Assembly (NCBI RefSeq): GCF_900184035.1
Contig: NZ_FXWP01000020.1
Location: 38,943 to 102,942 of the forward strand
Origin: Kosakonia pseudosacchari
Lineage (GTDB): Bacteria > Pseudomonadota > Gammaproteobacteria > Enterobacterales > Enterobacteriaceae
Length of the DNA: 64,000 nt
Direction of reading: 5' to 3'
The translations under genes and the position numbers were made by a program. Position 1 is the first letter of the stretch. The number at the start of each line of letters is the position of its first letter. Below, in pieces: positions 8,876-16,632 of this stretch. Below the pieces are notes generated by a model. It was not told the origin of the DNA. It did not search any database and saw nothing but the letters and a program-made list of their open reading frames with translations.

Positions 8876-8956
8876 ATCGTGTGAACGGGGCGAATATTAG
8901 CGATGCCCCTGGCCCTTGTCAAAGCCTGTTTTTCACATTTTGGCGCGTTTGCCGAA

Positions 8957-10405
8957 TTATTCTCCATTCTGCGCAGAAATGGCCCTTTTTTGCGGCTTCG
9001 GATACTTCCACAGCCAGCGTCCGCTGACCATACGCCAGTAAAACAGCGCGCCGCGCACCGCCCAGTCAAGGAACATCCCAAGCCAGACACCAACCACGCC
9101 CATACCGAGCATAATCCCCAGGGTATAACCGGCGACGACGCGACAGCCCCACATTCCAAGCATTGATACCCACATGGCGAAACGGGCGTCGCGCGCGCCT
9201 TTCAGCCCGGCTGGCAGCACCCAGGAGGCCGCCCAGATGGGCATAAACGCCGCGTTAAGCCAGAGAAGCACTTTAACCACCTCTTTTACATCCTCTTCCC
9301 GGGTGTAAAACGAGGCGAAAATCCCGGCAAACGGCGCGGTTCCCCAGGCAAGCGCGGTCAGTAACAGCGTCGAGAGCCAGAATACATGACGCAACTGGCG
9401 CTCCGCCTGGCCTATCTGCCCTTTACCCAGCCGTTTACCGGTGATAATCGTGGAGGCAGAACCCAGCGCATTACCCGGCAGGTTGATCAACGCGGCGACG
9501 GAGAAAGCAATAAAGTTACCCGCGATAACGTTGGTGCCCATGCCGGCAACGAACATCTGTGTCAGCAGCTTGCCGCCGTTAAACAGCACCGATTCAATAC
9601 TGGCAGGAATACCGATGCCCATCACTTCCCAGATGATGCTGAAGTTGAGCTTTTCGAAATAACTTTTTAGCGGAATGCGCAGCGCCGGGTTAAAGCCAAT
9701 CATCAGTACCCAGATAATCGCCACCGCGCCAATGTAGCGCGAAATGGTCAGCCCCAGCCCTGCTCCGGCGAAACCCATCCCTTTCCAGCCGAAGAGACCG
9801 TAGATCAGCACGCTGCTGATAAGAATGTTGAGGATATTCATGCCGCCATTAATCAACAGCGGGATTTTGGTATTGCCCGCGCCGCGCAGCGCACCACTGC
9901 CAATCAGCGCAATAGCTGCAGCAGGGTAGCTGAGCACCGTCAGTTCGAGGTAGGTCAGCGCCAGCGCTTTGACGTCTGCCGTTGCCGCCCCGGCGATAAA
10001 ATCGATAATTTCCGTACCGTAGTAGTGGATCACCGCCGCCAGTACAATCGAAAACAGGGTCATGATCACCAGCGACTGGCGCGTCGCTGCCCTCGCCCGC
10101 TCGCCGTCCAGCTTACCGAGGCTGAAGGCCACCACCACCGTGGTGCCCAGGTCGATAGCCGCGAAAAACGACATCACCACCATGTTAAAGCTATCAGCAA
10201 GCCCTACTCCCGCCATCGCCTCTTTGCCCAGCCAGCTTACGAGGAAGGTGCTGAGCACGCCCATCATCAGGACACAGGTGTTTTCGAGGAAGATAGGTAC
10301 GGCAAGGGGGGTGATTTCTCGCCAGAATAAAACACGGTAGCTTTTACGCTTTCTGTACCACGGCGTGCGCATGACAGCGTGGCGAAGAGGAGTGACGACG
10401 TTCAA
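8957..10405 (-). CDS. yeeO: MATE-family exporter YeeO
   Basis: Inner-membrane MATE antiporter of 482 residues with about twelve hydrophobic segments in two similar halves. The first half begins REITPLAVPIFLENTCVLMMG with LVSWLGKEAMAGVGLADS near residue 55; the second begins ... SIIWEVMGIGIPASIESVLF near residue 255. In E. coli, YeeO exports flavins and dipeptides and its gene also lies between asn tRNA genes, so synteny supports the name. The N-terminal tail is basic and cytoplasmic. The two flanking tRNA-Asn genes form an inverted repeat around it. No operon partner is visible. Confidence 0.88.
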   Translation of the reverse strand: MNVVTPLRHAVMRTPWYRKRKSYRVLFWREITPLAVPIFLENTCVLMMGVLSTFLVSWLGKEAMAGVGLADSFNMVVMSFFAAIDLGTTVVVAFSLGKLDGERARAATRQSLVIMTLFSIVLAAVIHYYGTEIIDFIAGAATADVKALALTYLELTVLSYPAAAIALIGSGALRGAGNTKIPLLINGGMNILNILISSVLIYGLFGWKGMGFAGAGLGLTISRYIGAVAIIWVLMIGFNPALRIPLKSYFEKLNFSIIWEVMGIGIPASIESVLFNGGKLLTQMFVAGMGTNVIAGNFIAFSVAALINLPGNALGSASTIITGKRLGKGQIGQAERQLRHVFWLSTLLLTALAWGTAPFAGIFASFYTREEDVKEVVKVLLWLNAAFMPIWAASWVLPAGLKGARDARFAMWVSMLGMWGCRVVAGYTLGIMLGMGVVGVWLGMFLDWAVRGALFYWRMVSGRWLWKYPKPQKRAISAQNGE

Positions 10406-10597
10406 ATTGGTCCTTAGCCGCGAAAGGTGAAATCACATTTCAAATGATGGGGGAGAAACCCTGATCCTGCAAAGCATTTCCGCAGAAATCGATGATAACA
10501 AGCGCAAATTGTCGATGGATTCAGCAGTCAGCACACCCTGCGAGAAATGAGGTTTGACAAAAGATTTTTCGCCGCTAAGATAAGCCTCCACAACGAT

Positions 10598-10673
10598 TCC
10601 TCTGTAGTTCAGTCGGTAGAACGGCGGACTGTTAATCCGTATGTCACTGGTTCGAGTCCAGTCAGAGGAGCCA
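10598..10673 (+). tRNA. tRNA-Asn (GTT)
   Basis: Complete 76-base tRNA with anticodon GTT and encoded CCA, identical to the minus-strand copy at 8800-8875. The accessory region with the RiPP operon begins downstream of its 3' end. tRNA-Asn genes are frequent island integration sites in enterics, but no integrase and no repeated tRNA 3' end was found in this window. Confidence 0.97.
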
Positions 10674-10680
10674 GATTATG

Positions 10681-10709
10681 AAAAGCCTGCTTTGAAGCAG
10701 GCTTTTTTG
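10681..10709 (+). terminator. Terminator of the plus-strand tRNA-Asn gene
   Basis: AAAAGCCTGCTT-TG-AAGCAGGCTTTTTTG follows the tRNA by a few bases. It is nearly identical to the terminator of the other tRNA-Asn copy, so the duplication covers tRNA plus terminator. Confidence 0.85.
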
Positions 10710-10968
10710 CTTTTATCGTTCCGCTAAAGATCGCGATAAATTTCCCCCTCCCCAAATGCACCTTTCCAGCTGCGCATCATCGCGCTGAACCTGTTTCGCA
10801 ATCCGTTGAAAATATTTGCTTACTTTAATGCTATGTTCGCGGCTTGCAGAAATCATGGCCATGCATGATCAATACCGCGCGCCATAAAACATAAAAACAG
10901 GTGACCAGCACGCCAGGTCGCCAATCACCCGGCATCTATTCAGGCCACACATTTCAGGGTTCACTACC

Positions 10969-12147
10969 ATGCGTAACCGTTCTACGACTCGTCTGGCAAA
11001 CTCTCTTTTCGCCACCGCCCTCCTCCTCTTTACTGCTGCAGGCCATGCTGATGATCACGCACAAGCTCCGCAATACCAGCAGATTGACGGGCTGATAAGA
11101 GAGCCGCTTTTGCTTGCGGTGACTTTAGATAATGGCCAGCCTGCCGTGCTGGATGCCTTTGTCACACGTATGGTCAGCCAGACGCCTTTGCCCGTGGTGT
11201 TAATCACGAATGGAACCGTTGGCACTGCAGAGTTTGATCGCTGGATAATCAACCCGAACCGTTATGCCTCAACGGCTATCGCCTTTGCGCGCCACGGTTA
11301 TGCGGCGGTGGTTGTCCTGCGTCAGGGGTACGGACAATCAAGCGGTGCGGCGGAGTATGCCGATGGCTCCTGCGCGCAACCGCTACATATGCAGGCCGGA
11401 GCACAGGACACCCGTGATCTGCTCGCCGCCCTCGATGCTGTGCGCCGCCAGCCGTGGGCCGCACCCGATAACGCCATCCTGGCCGGGATGTCCGCAGGCG
11501 GTTTTGCGGTAATTGCCGCTGGCGCGGCTAACCCACCAGGCGTTAAGGCAGTGATCAATTTCGACGGCGGACGAGGGGCTATTGACGGGAAATCACTCTG
11601 CGATAAAGCCGGTCTGCTGCAAGCTTACGCACGTTACGGGAAAACAGCGCAGATCCCCTCCCTGTGGCTGTATGCGAAAAATGATAAATCCTTCCCGCCA
11701 TTGATGGGCAAAGAGATGTTCGATGCCTATCAACAGGGAGGCCACACGGCGCAATTCATCACGATGCCGGCCTTCGGCAACAACGGACATGTCTTTATGG
11801 ATTCAGCGCCGGAAAGTTTCTGGTGGCAGACGGTGGCCACATTTCTAAAACAGCAGCATTTACCGGCCAGCGAAGCTGTGCCTCTGCCCGAAACGCACCT
11901 GCCTGCACCGCCTGCGCTCAATGCCGCCGGTAAAAAAGCGTTCTCAGAATATGCCGCAACACAACGCTATGAAAAAGCCTTTGCCACAGACGAGGACGGC
12001 GACTGGGGCGCTGCGTACTGGGCCAGGAACAGCCGTGAAGCGGCAGAAACGGCGCTAAATATCTGCCAACAGGAGCAGCGTCCGGGCGCGGGCAAATGCA
12101 CGGTGTACGCCATTAATAACCGTCTCGTAACCGCAAACACGCCTTAG
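10969..12147 (+). CDS. Exported alpha/beta hydrolase (dienelactone-hydrolase-like)
   Basis: A 392-residue protein with a clear Sec signal peptide (LANSLFATALLLFTAAGHA, cut likely before DDHAQ near residue 28). The hydrolase fold shows the nucleophile elbow GMSAGG near residue 180 and later a segment ending FGNNGHVFMDS near residue 270 that can supply the catalytic histidine. The C-terminal 90 residues contain ... YAATQRYEKAFATDEDGDWG, which resembles extensions of uncharacterised periplasmic hydrolases. The substrate is unknown. It stands alone between tRNA-Asn and the convergent RiPP operon and could be part of the same acquired segment; no functional link is shown. Confidence 0.8.
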   Translation: MRNRSTTRLANSLFATALLLFTAAGHADDHAQAPQYQQIDGLIREPLLLAVTLDNGQPAVLDAFVTRMVSQTPLPVVLITNGTVGTAEFDRWIINPNRYASTAIAFARHGYAAVVVLRQGYGQSSGAAEYADGSCAQPLHMQAGAQDTRDLLAALDAVRRQPWAAPDNAILAGMSAGGFAVIAAGAANPPGVKAVINFDGGRGAIDGKSLCDKAGLLQAYARYGKTAQIPSLWLYAKNDKSFPPLMGKEMFDAYQQGGHTAQFITMPAFGNNGHVFMDSAPESFWWQTVATFLKQQHLPASEAVPLPETHLPAPPALNAAGKKAFSEYAATQRYEKAFATDEDGDWGAAYWARNSREAAETALNICQQEQRPGAGKCTVYAINNRLVTANTP

Positions 12148-12241
12148 CCCCCACAGAAACCAGTCACAGAGAAAACACACTCAGCATGGTTCCAGCCTGG
12201 AAACCCACTCTGTGTCAGGTGAACACTCCAGACAAATTGCC

Positions 12242-13042
12242 CTATTCGTCATTCAATGTTGCGGTAAATGCAAAATGAGAAACTGAACCGCGAAACTGGT
12301 ACAGGTGCGTTGCTTCACTCATCAGTGAGTCATAAATATTTGCGCCCAGCGTTTCTTTTATCAGGCGCTGGTTTTGGTAGACCAGACCATAAAACTGGAA
12401 CTGCTTAGTGAGATGGCTATCGATACTCAAGATATTATCGACGGTAAAACCATACCTGGATAAGCATTCGCATAACGGATCACTGTTTATCAGTTGCGTT
12501 AAGGAGTAATTTTTCATCCAGTTAGTAAACGCGACTCTGCCACCGGGCTTCATTACCCTGGATAACTCTCGACATAATTGGTCATAACTACTGGCATGAT
12601 TAACGCAATCAAAACCGACCAGCGCATCCAGGCTATTATCCGTGACCGGGAGATTAAAAAAATCGGCTACCTCGTAGGTAATCTCCGGATGCATATTGTT
12701 GTGCCGTGCTTTTTCGATGGCAACTGGGCTAAAGTCAGTTGCCAGCAGAGAGCAGCGCAACGCTTTAACCAGATACGGCGCGAATTCACCGCTGCCACAA
12801 CCAATTTCCGCCGCGTAATAAATATCGCCCTTCTGAAGCAATTTCTCCGTCACCCAATTTAGTGCCTTACGTCCGACGAAGGAATATTGCCCAGCCGTAG
12901 GAATAAAATCATCGCCTAATACCTGGCGAAGGCAGGCCTGAAAGAGGTCGGTTTGCGCGAATTTGCTGTGCAGGTTGTTATAATCACCCACTTTGTCTGT
13001 AGGTTCATTAATTGCCCGGGAATCATGATTCAGACTCGCCAT
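12242..13042 (-). CDS. SAM-dependent methyltransferase of the RiPP operon
   Basis: Class I methyltransferase of 266 residues. Motif I is AAEIGCGSGEF (residues 77-87), followed by LLATDFSPVAIEKAR (motif II), ALVGFDCVNH and MKPGGRVAFTNWM (motif III region). It is the last gene of the operon. Its ATG lies inside the end of the JmjC gene (20-base overlap), with AGGAAGAGGT directly before it, so translation is coupled. The likely target is the modified peptide, but N-, O- or C-methylation cannot be told. Toxin-resistance methylation of a cell target is an alternative. Confidence 0.82.
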   Translation of the reverse strand: MASLNHDSRAINEPTDKVGDYNNLHSKFAQTDLFQACLRQVLGDDFIPTAGQYSFVGRKALNWVTEKLLQKGDIYYAAEIGCGSGEFAPYLVKALRCSLLATDFSPVAIEKARHNNMHPEITYEVADFFNLPVTDNSLDALVGFDCVNHASSYDQLCRELSRVMKPGGRVAFTNWMKNYSLTQLINSDPLCECLSRYGFTVDNILSIDSHLTKQFQFYGLVYQNQRLIKETLGANIYDSLMSEATHLYQFRGSVSHFAFTATLNDE

Positions 13043-13967
13043 TACCTCTTCCTATCAGTTCTTGTAGCAACACCGGGGGCGCGACAAATTGCCTGTTCTG
13101 GCAGGATGCAAGAAACGCATTCAGATTATCCGTAGTGATAATATCGTCAAGCACTGAACGTACGGTCTCGATATAGCGCGCCTGCTCTTCTTCATCGGCG
13201 AATTTATTAATGTCTTTTCTGAGCGGTAAGTATGATGCCAACTGCGGCAACACAGATTTGACGAAATCTATACCGTTTCGTCTGCGAAATGCAAAAGAGA
13301 TATGGAGCGAGTGTGAGTTACAGGGTTCTGGCGCATGCCACTGCCCGCGCGGTAAATAGAGAAATTCGTTCGTATTGAGAATAAAACTTTCGCTCGGTGT
13401 CCCATCCGGAACAGGCATTGCGGATTTGTTTTCGGCGACAGGAAAGGCAAAATCAGGTTTATAAAGATGCCATTTTTTCTTGCCGCTCAGTTGAAAAATA
13501 AGCGTGTCACTATTATCCCAGTGCGTGGTGAATCCTTTTTCATTACCCACACTGAAAAAAATGGTTGCCCCGGTTCTTTCCTGGAAGAAAACGGATAATG
13601 ATTCGGTAACTGCACGAATAGTCGTTGACAGATCTTCCGCAAAATCCAGCGCCAGAGTGGCACCGTTGTCAATCTCCTGCATTACCCGTTGTGGAATCAG
13701 CTTAATAATTCCCTCGCCCATCGCTGAGTGGCTTCGTTCATTATATTCCGCAGGCGAAAGTGGCTTTCCCGATCGAACTAATCGACAGCGTGGAAATGAC
13801 AGACGGCGCGTGTTGATAATCTCTTCGAGATCAGCAGGCGTCAAAATTTCTGCTGCTGCCGCGTCAAAGTGACATTTATAAACTTTATTTTGCTGATAAC
13901 AGTACATGAATTGTTGAAAATGGTCATGACCTAGAAGCACGTCAATGGCATAATTCTCAGGCTTCAT
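13023..13967 (-). CDS. JmjC/cupin-type Fe(II) 2-oxoglutarate oxygenase
   Basis: Predicted iron and 2-oxoglutarate oxygenase of 314 residues with a JmjC-like double-stranded beta helix. The facial triad is visible: His149 and Asp151 in THWDNSDTLIFQLSGKKKW, and His211 in LPRGQWHAPE. Lys165 and neighbours are candidates for 2-oxoglutarate binding. JmjC/cupin_4 enzymes hydroxylate protein side chains (ribosomal His or Arg, Asn, Asp). Here the probable substrate is the precursor peptide. The ATG at 13967 is chosen because GGGGAG precedes it; it overlaps the exporter stop by 11 bases. A longer frame would reach far into the exporter gene. Confidence 0.8.
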   Translation of the reverse strand: MKPENYAIDVLLGHDHFQQFMYCYQQNKVYKCHFDAAAAEILTPADLEEIINTRRLSFPRCRLVRSGKPLSPAEYNERSHSAMGEGIIKLIPQRVMQEIDNGATLALDFAEDLSTTIRAVTESLSVFFQERTGATIFFSVGNEKGFTTHWDNSDTLIFQLSGKKKWHLYKPDFAFPVAENKSAMPVPDGTPSESFILNTNEFLYLPRGQWHAPEPCNSHSLHISFAFRRRNGIDFVKSVLPQLASYLPLRKDINKFADEEEQARYIETVRSVLDDIITTDNLNAFLASCQNRQFVAPPVLLQELIGRGNGESES

Positions 13968-15264
13968 ATTTGTGCTCCCCGCGTTTATAAAATGCTTCCG
14001 GATAAGTTTTTTCGTAATACCCATTCATTTCAACTTCATCAAGTGAAAGTGCCCGACGCAAATGAAAAGAACATAGAATTACAGGGGCAATTAACACCAC
14101 AACGGCACCAGAAATAACGGTAAACGGAACCACTCCCAACAAACTGATATACCAGCCAGCAATAGCCACGCCAAAAGGGTTCGCTAGGCTGGATAAAAAG
14201 CCTGCCATGGCGCTCATTCTTGTTCGGTAATTACGCGGCGTTGCGGTTGAGCGCAGCGTACTGAGGTTAACATTGATAAAAATAAACGCCATACCGCAGA
14301 AGAACGCCAGCGCAATAGAAATATAGATATTTCCCATCAAGACAATTGCCATGACGCTACTGCCCAAAAGGACAAAACCAAATAAAACATTATTGAGCCG
14401 CCCCGCCCATGCTCTTACGATAGCATTAATATAAAGACTGCTAACAATCAGCCCCAGAGCAAATGAGAATTCGAATGCACCAAGATAGGTAGCGGGAAGC
14501 TTTAATTCAGTGCTAATCCAGTACGGTATCGTCACGGAAAAGAAAGGAAACATCGTAAAATTAATGACAGAGGAGACCAATGCAATATGAAACTCAGATT
14601 TTACATGATAGATCGCTTTAAATGCCCCTTTCGTTTTATGGAACCAGGTCTCCTTTTCGCCTGTTGAAACGGCGTCCACATCATATTTATACAATAAAAT
14701 AATAAACGCGATGCTGGACAATGCATAAACCAGTGCAGAAATGTACAGCGCAACCCTTGCTGAAAAAAGCGAAATAAGCGAGGCGGCAATCACCGGCCCT
14801 ATCAACATAATAATGGAATTGATGGTCGACCGGTGCGATATAGCTTGTGTCACTTCTCCTTCTGCAACGAGATCGGGAATTAGCCCCATAATCGTGGGTT
14901 CACGCACAGATGAGATAGCGCTCATCACCACGAGTCCCGAGGTGATAGCCGCTAGGTTGAAATATCCCAGATAAATTGCCAGGCAGAATAATGCGATGAT
15001 CCCTAAAACAGCGAACTGGCAGGCAATGATAAATTTGATGCGATTGAAGTGATCGCCAAATGACGCCAGAAACGGTTTAAGGTAAATCTCTGCCGCCACG
15101 GATATCGCAATGAGTGAAGAAAAAGCGACCGCAGAGTGCGTGACTTGCAGGCACCACCAGGCCATAGCCAGTCGGAAAATATGCCCCGACACCATGCCCA
15201 GCGATGTGCCCGTTTGCAATAAGAAGAAACGGGGGCCAAGACGCATCAACACATCAACTTTCAT
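13957..15264 (-). CDS. MFS transporter, probable RiPP exporter
   Basis: Major facilitator protein of about 435 residues with about twelve membrane helices and short loops (for example FSSLIAISVAAEIYLKPFLA near residue 50, then a break near residue 200 between the halves). It resembles the enterobactin-exporter (EntS/MFS_3) type with the first-loop motif ...FGDHFNRIKFI. It sits mid-operon and overlaps the upstream stop by 11 bases, so it most likely exports the finished peptide and may also give self-protection. The start at 15264 is favoured over 15273 or 15246, but the choice is uncertain. Confidence 0.85.
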   Translation of the reverse strand: MKVDVLMRLGPRFFLLQTGTSLGMVSGHIFRLAMAWWCLQVTHSAVAFSSLIAISVAAEIYLKPFLASFGDHFNRIKFIIACQFAVLGIIALFCLAIYLGYFNLAAITSGLVVMSAISSVREPTIMGLIPDLVAEGEVTQAISHRSTINSIIMLIGPVIAASLISLFSARVALYISALVYALSSIAFIILLYKYDVDAVSTGEKETWFHKTKGAFKAIYHVKSEFHIALVSSVINFTMFPFFSVTIPYWISTELKLPATYLGAFEFSFALGLIVSSLYINAIVRAWAGRLNNVLFGFVLLGSSVMAIVLMGNIYISIALAFFCGMAFIFINVNLSTLRSTATPRNYRTRMSAMAGFLSSLANPFGVAIAGWYISLLGVVPFTVISGAVVVLIAPVILCSFHLRRALSLDEVEMNGYYEKTYPEAFYKRGEHKYEA

Positions 15265-16366
15265 ACAACCCATCCCATTCGCGCAAATTTTGCTTTTCGC
15301 TTTGTGTTAGCCCCATAATCCCGCCGGTAAGGTTAACAACGTGGGTAAATCCCTGATCCTTAAGATACAGGATAGCGCGTTTGCTACGGCTCCCGGATTT
15401 GCAGTAACACACTATCAGTTGATCCTGAGGGAGTTCTGCGATGCGTGCCGGCAACTCCCGCATTGGGATATGCATTCCGCCGATGGAAATAACATTCCGC
15501 TCAGCCGTTTCCCTGACATCCAATAAACACAAACCGTCATTGTGTGTTTTCAGCGAAACCAACTGATTGAAATTGATGCTTTCGATCTCACTTGATTCAT
15601 CATAAGCCGGTTTGATAACTGCCCGACCGCGTTTTTTGAGCCGCAATAATGAGGACCGGTTGCTCAGTGAATCATAAATCATGACGCTATCGGTAAGCAC
15701 CTCCCCAATCCCGGTAATTATCTTGATCACTTCCCCGGCCTGCATCGTCCCCAGAATACCCGGTAGCGTACCCAGCACGCCCGCATCGCTGCAATTTTCG
15801 CGCAGCCCGACCTGTGGAGGCTCCGGGAATAAATCGCGATAGCTCAACGCTGGCTCTGCATTCTGGCAATAATGGAACACGGCTAATTGCCCTTCGTACT
15901 GAAAAATAGAAGCATACACTAGCGGCGTTTGTTTCTTCTCGCAAACATCATTGATGAGATATTTCGCATCAAAATTATCCGTACAATCAACTACGATATC
16001 GTACTGGCTAATAATGTCGTCAGCATTTTTTTCATCCAGAAAGACGGGATAGATTTTAACGTCAATAAAAGGATTGAGCGCCGTAATACGCCTGGCGGCA
16101 TGTTCGACTTTACTTTCGCCGATGCTCTGGTAATCAAACAGCACTTGCCTTGGCAGATTACTCGCGCTTACAACATCCGAATCGACGATACCTATGTGGC
16201 CGACCCCAGCCCCTGCAAGATAGAGCAAACAGGGCGCGCCCAGACCACCGCTGCCGATAACCAGAACACGGGCATTTTTTATTTTTAGCTGCGCATTGAC
16301 ATCAAACCCTGGCAAAGAAAAATGCCGGAGATAGAATTCTTTTTCATTATCAGATAACGAATTCAT
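15254..16366 (-). CDS. E1-like (ThiF/MoeB) adenylyltransferase with C-terminal rhodanese domain
   Basis: Predicted to adenylate the C-terminal Gly-Gly of the neighbouring carrier and load it with sulfur. The E1 domain (residues 1-250) has the nucleotide loop GSGGLG (38-43), Asp62, the NLPRQ arginine (73), Lys86, CTDNFD (128-133) and NCSDAGVLGTLPGILG (191-206). The rhodanese domain (about 265-365) has the active loop CKSGSRS, with Cys322 as persulfide carrier. Unusually, the two CxxC pairs that hold zinc in MoeB/MoeZ are lost: SYRD replaces CxxC at 175-178 and the second pair is absent. The architecture is MoeZ/MOCS3-like, but the operon context points to RiPP thiolation. Confidence 0.88.
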   Translation of the reverse strand: MNSLSDNEKEFYLRHFSLPGFDVNAQLKIKNARVLVIGSGGLGAPCLLYLAGAGVGHIGIVDSDVVSASNLPRQVLFDYQSIGESKVEHAARRITALNPFIDVKIYPVFLDEKNADDIISQYDIVVDCTDNFDAKYLINDVCEKKQTPLVYASIFQYEGQLAVFHYCQNAEPALSYRDLFPEPPQVGLRENCSDAGVLGTLPGILGTMQAGEVIKIITGIGEVLTDSVMIYDSLSNRSSLLRLKKRGRAVIKPAYDESSEIESINFNQLVSLKTHNDGLCLLDVRETAERNVISIGGMHIPMRELPARIAELPQDQLIVCYCKSGSRSKRAILYLKDQGFTHVVNLTGGIMGLTQSEKQNLREWDGLYES

Positions 16367-16368
16367 GG

Positions 16369-16632
16369 TTAACCTCCCGCCACTGCAACGATGATTTGTA
16401 CTCTGGAGTGCGGAGGAATCGGCTCACTCAGATCCTCTGTCATTTGTTCATTAACAAAAACATTGACGAAATTCCGCAGCGTTCTGTCACTATTAAAAAG
16501 CTGGATTTTCAAAAAAGGATAAACGTCCGTTAGCTCATCCAAAGCAGATTGCACGTTGGTTGCGCTGCTTTCATACTCACCTTTGATATCGGTATAATTC
16601 ATTAATTGTCGCGGAAGCATTATTTTAAGCAT
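16369..16632 (-). CDS. ThiS/MoaD/CysO-like sulfur carrier protein
   Basis: Beta-grasp sulfur carrier of 87 residues. It ends exactly in AVAGG, the di-glycine tail that becomes a C-terminal thiocarboxylate; RVQIIVAVAGG resembles mycobacterial CysO. FVNVFVNEQ near residue 55 is the conserved central strand. The ATG at 16632 (MLKIMLPRQ) overlaps the upstream stop by 8 bases and is preceded by GAGGTG; an earlier in-frame ATG is less likely. The last two codons, GGA GGT, also form a perfect ribosome site for the E1 gene that starts five bases later. It probably supplies sulfur to YcaO-TfuA. Confidence 0.88.
   Translation of the reverse strand: MLKIMLPRQLMNYTDIKGEYESSATNVQSALDELTDVYPFLKIQLFNSDRTLRNFVNVFVNEQMTEDLSEPIPPHSRVQIIVAVAGG

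Noticed and set aside
10598..10673. Phage or island attachment site with direct repeat
   Set aside because: No integrase and no repeated tRNA-Asn 3' end is visible downstream within the window; the only second copy is the full inverted tRNA gene.
15254..16632. Housekeeping molybdopterin or thiamine genes (moaD/moeB, thiS/thiF)
   Set aside because: They are embedded and translationally coupled in the RiPP operon, the carrier is CysO-like, and the E1 lacks the zinc cysteines.
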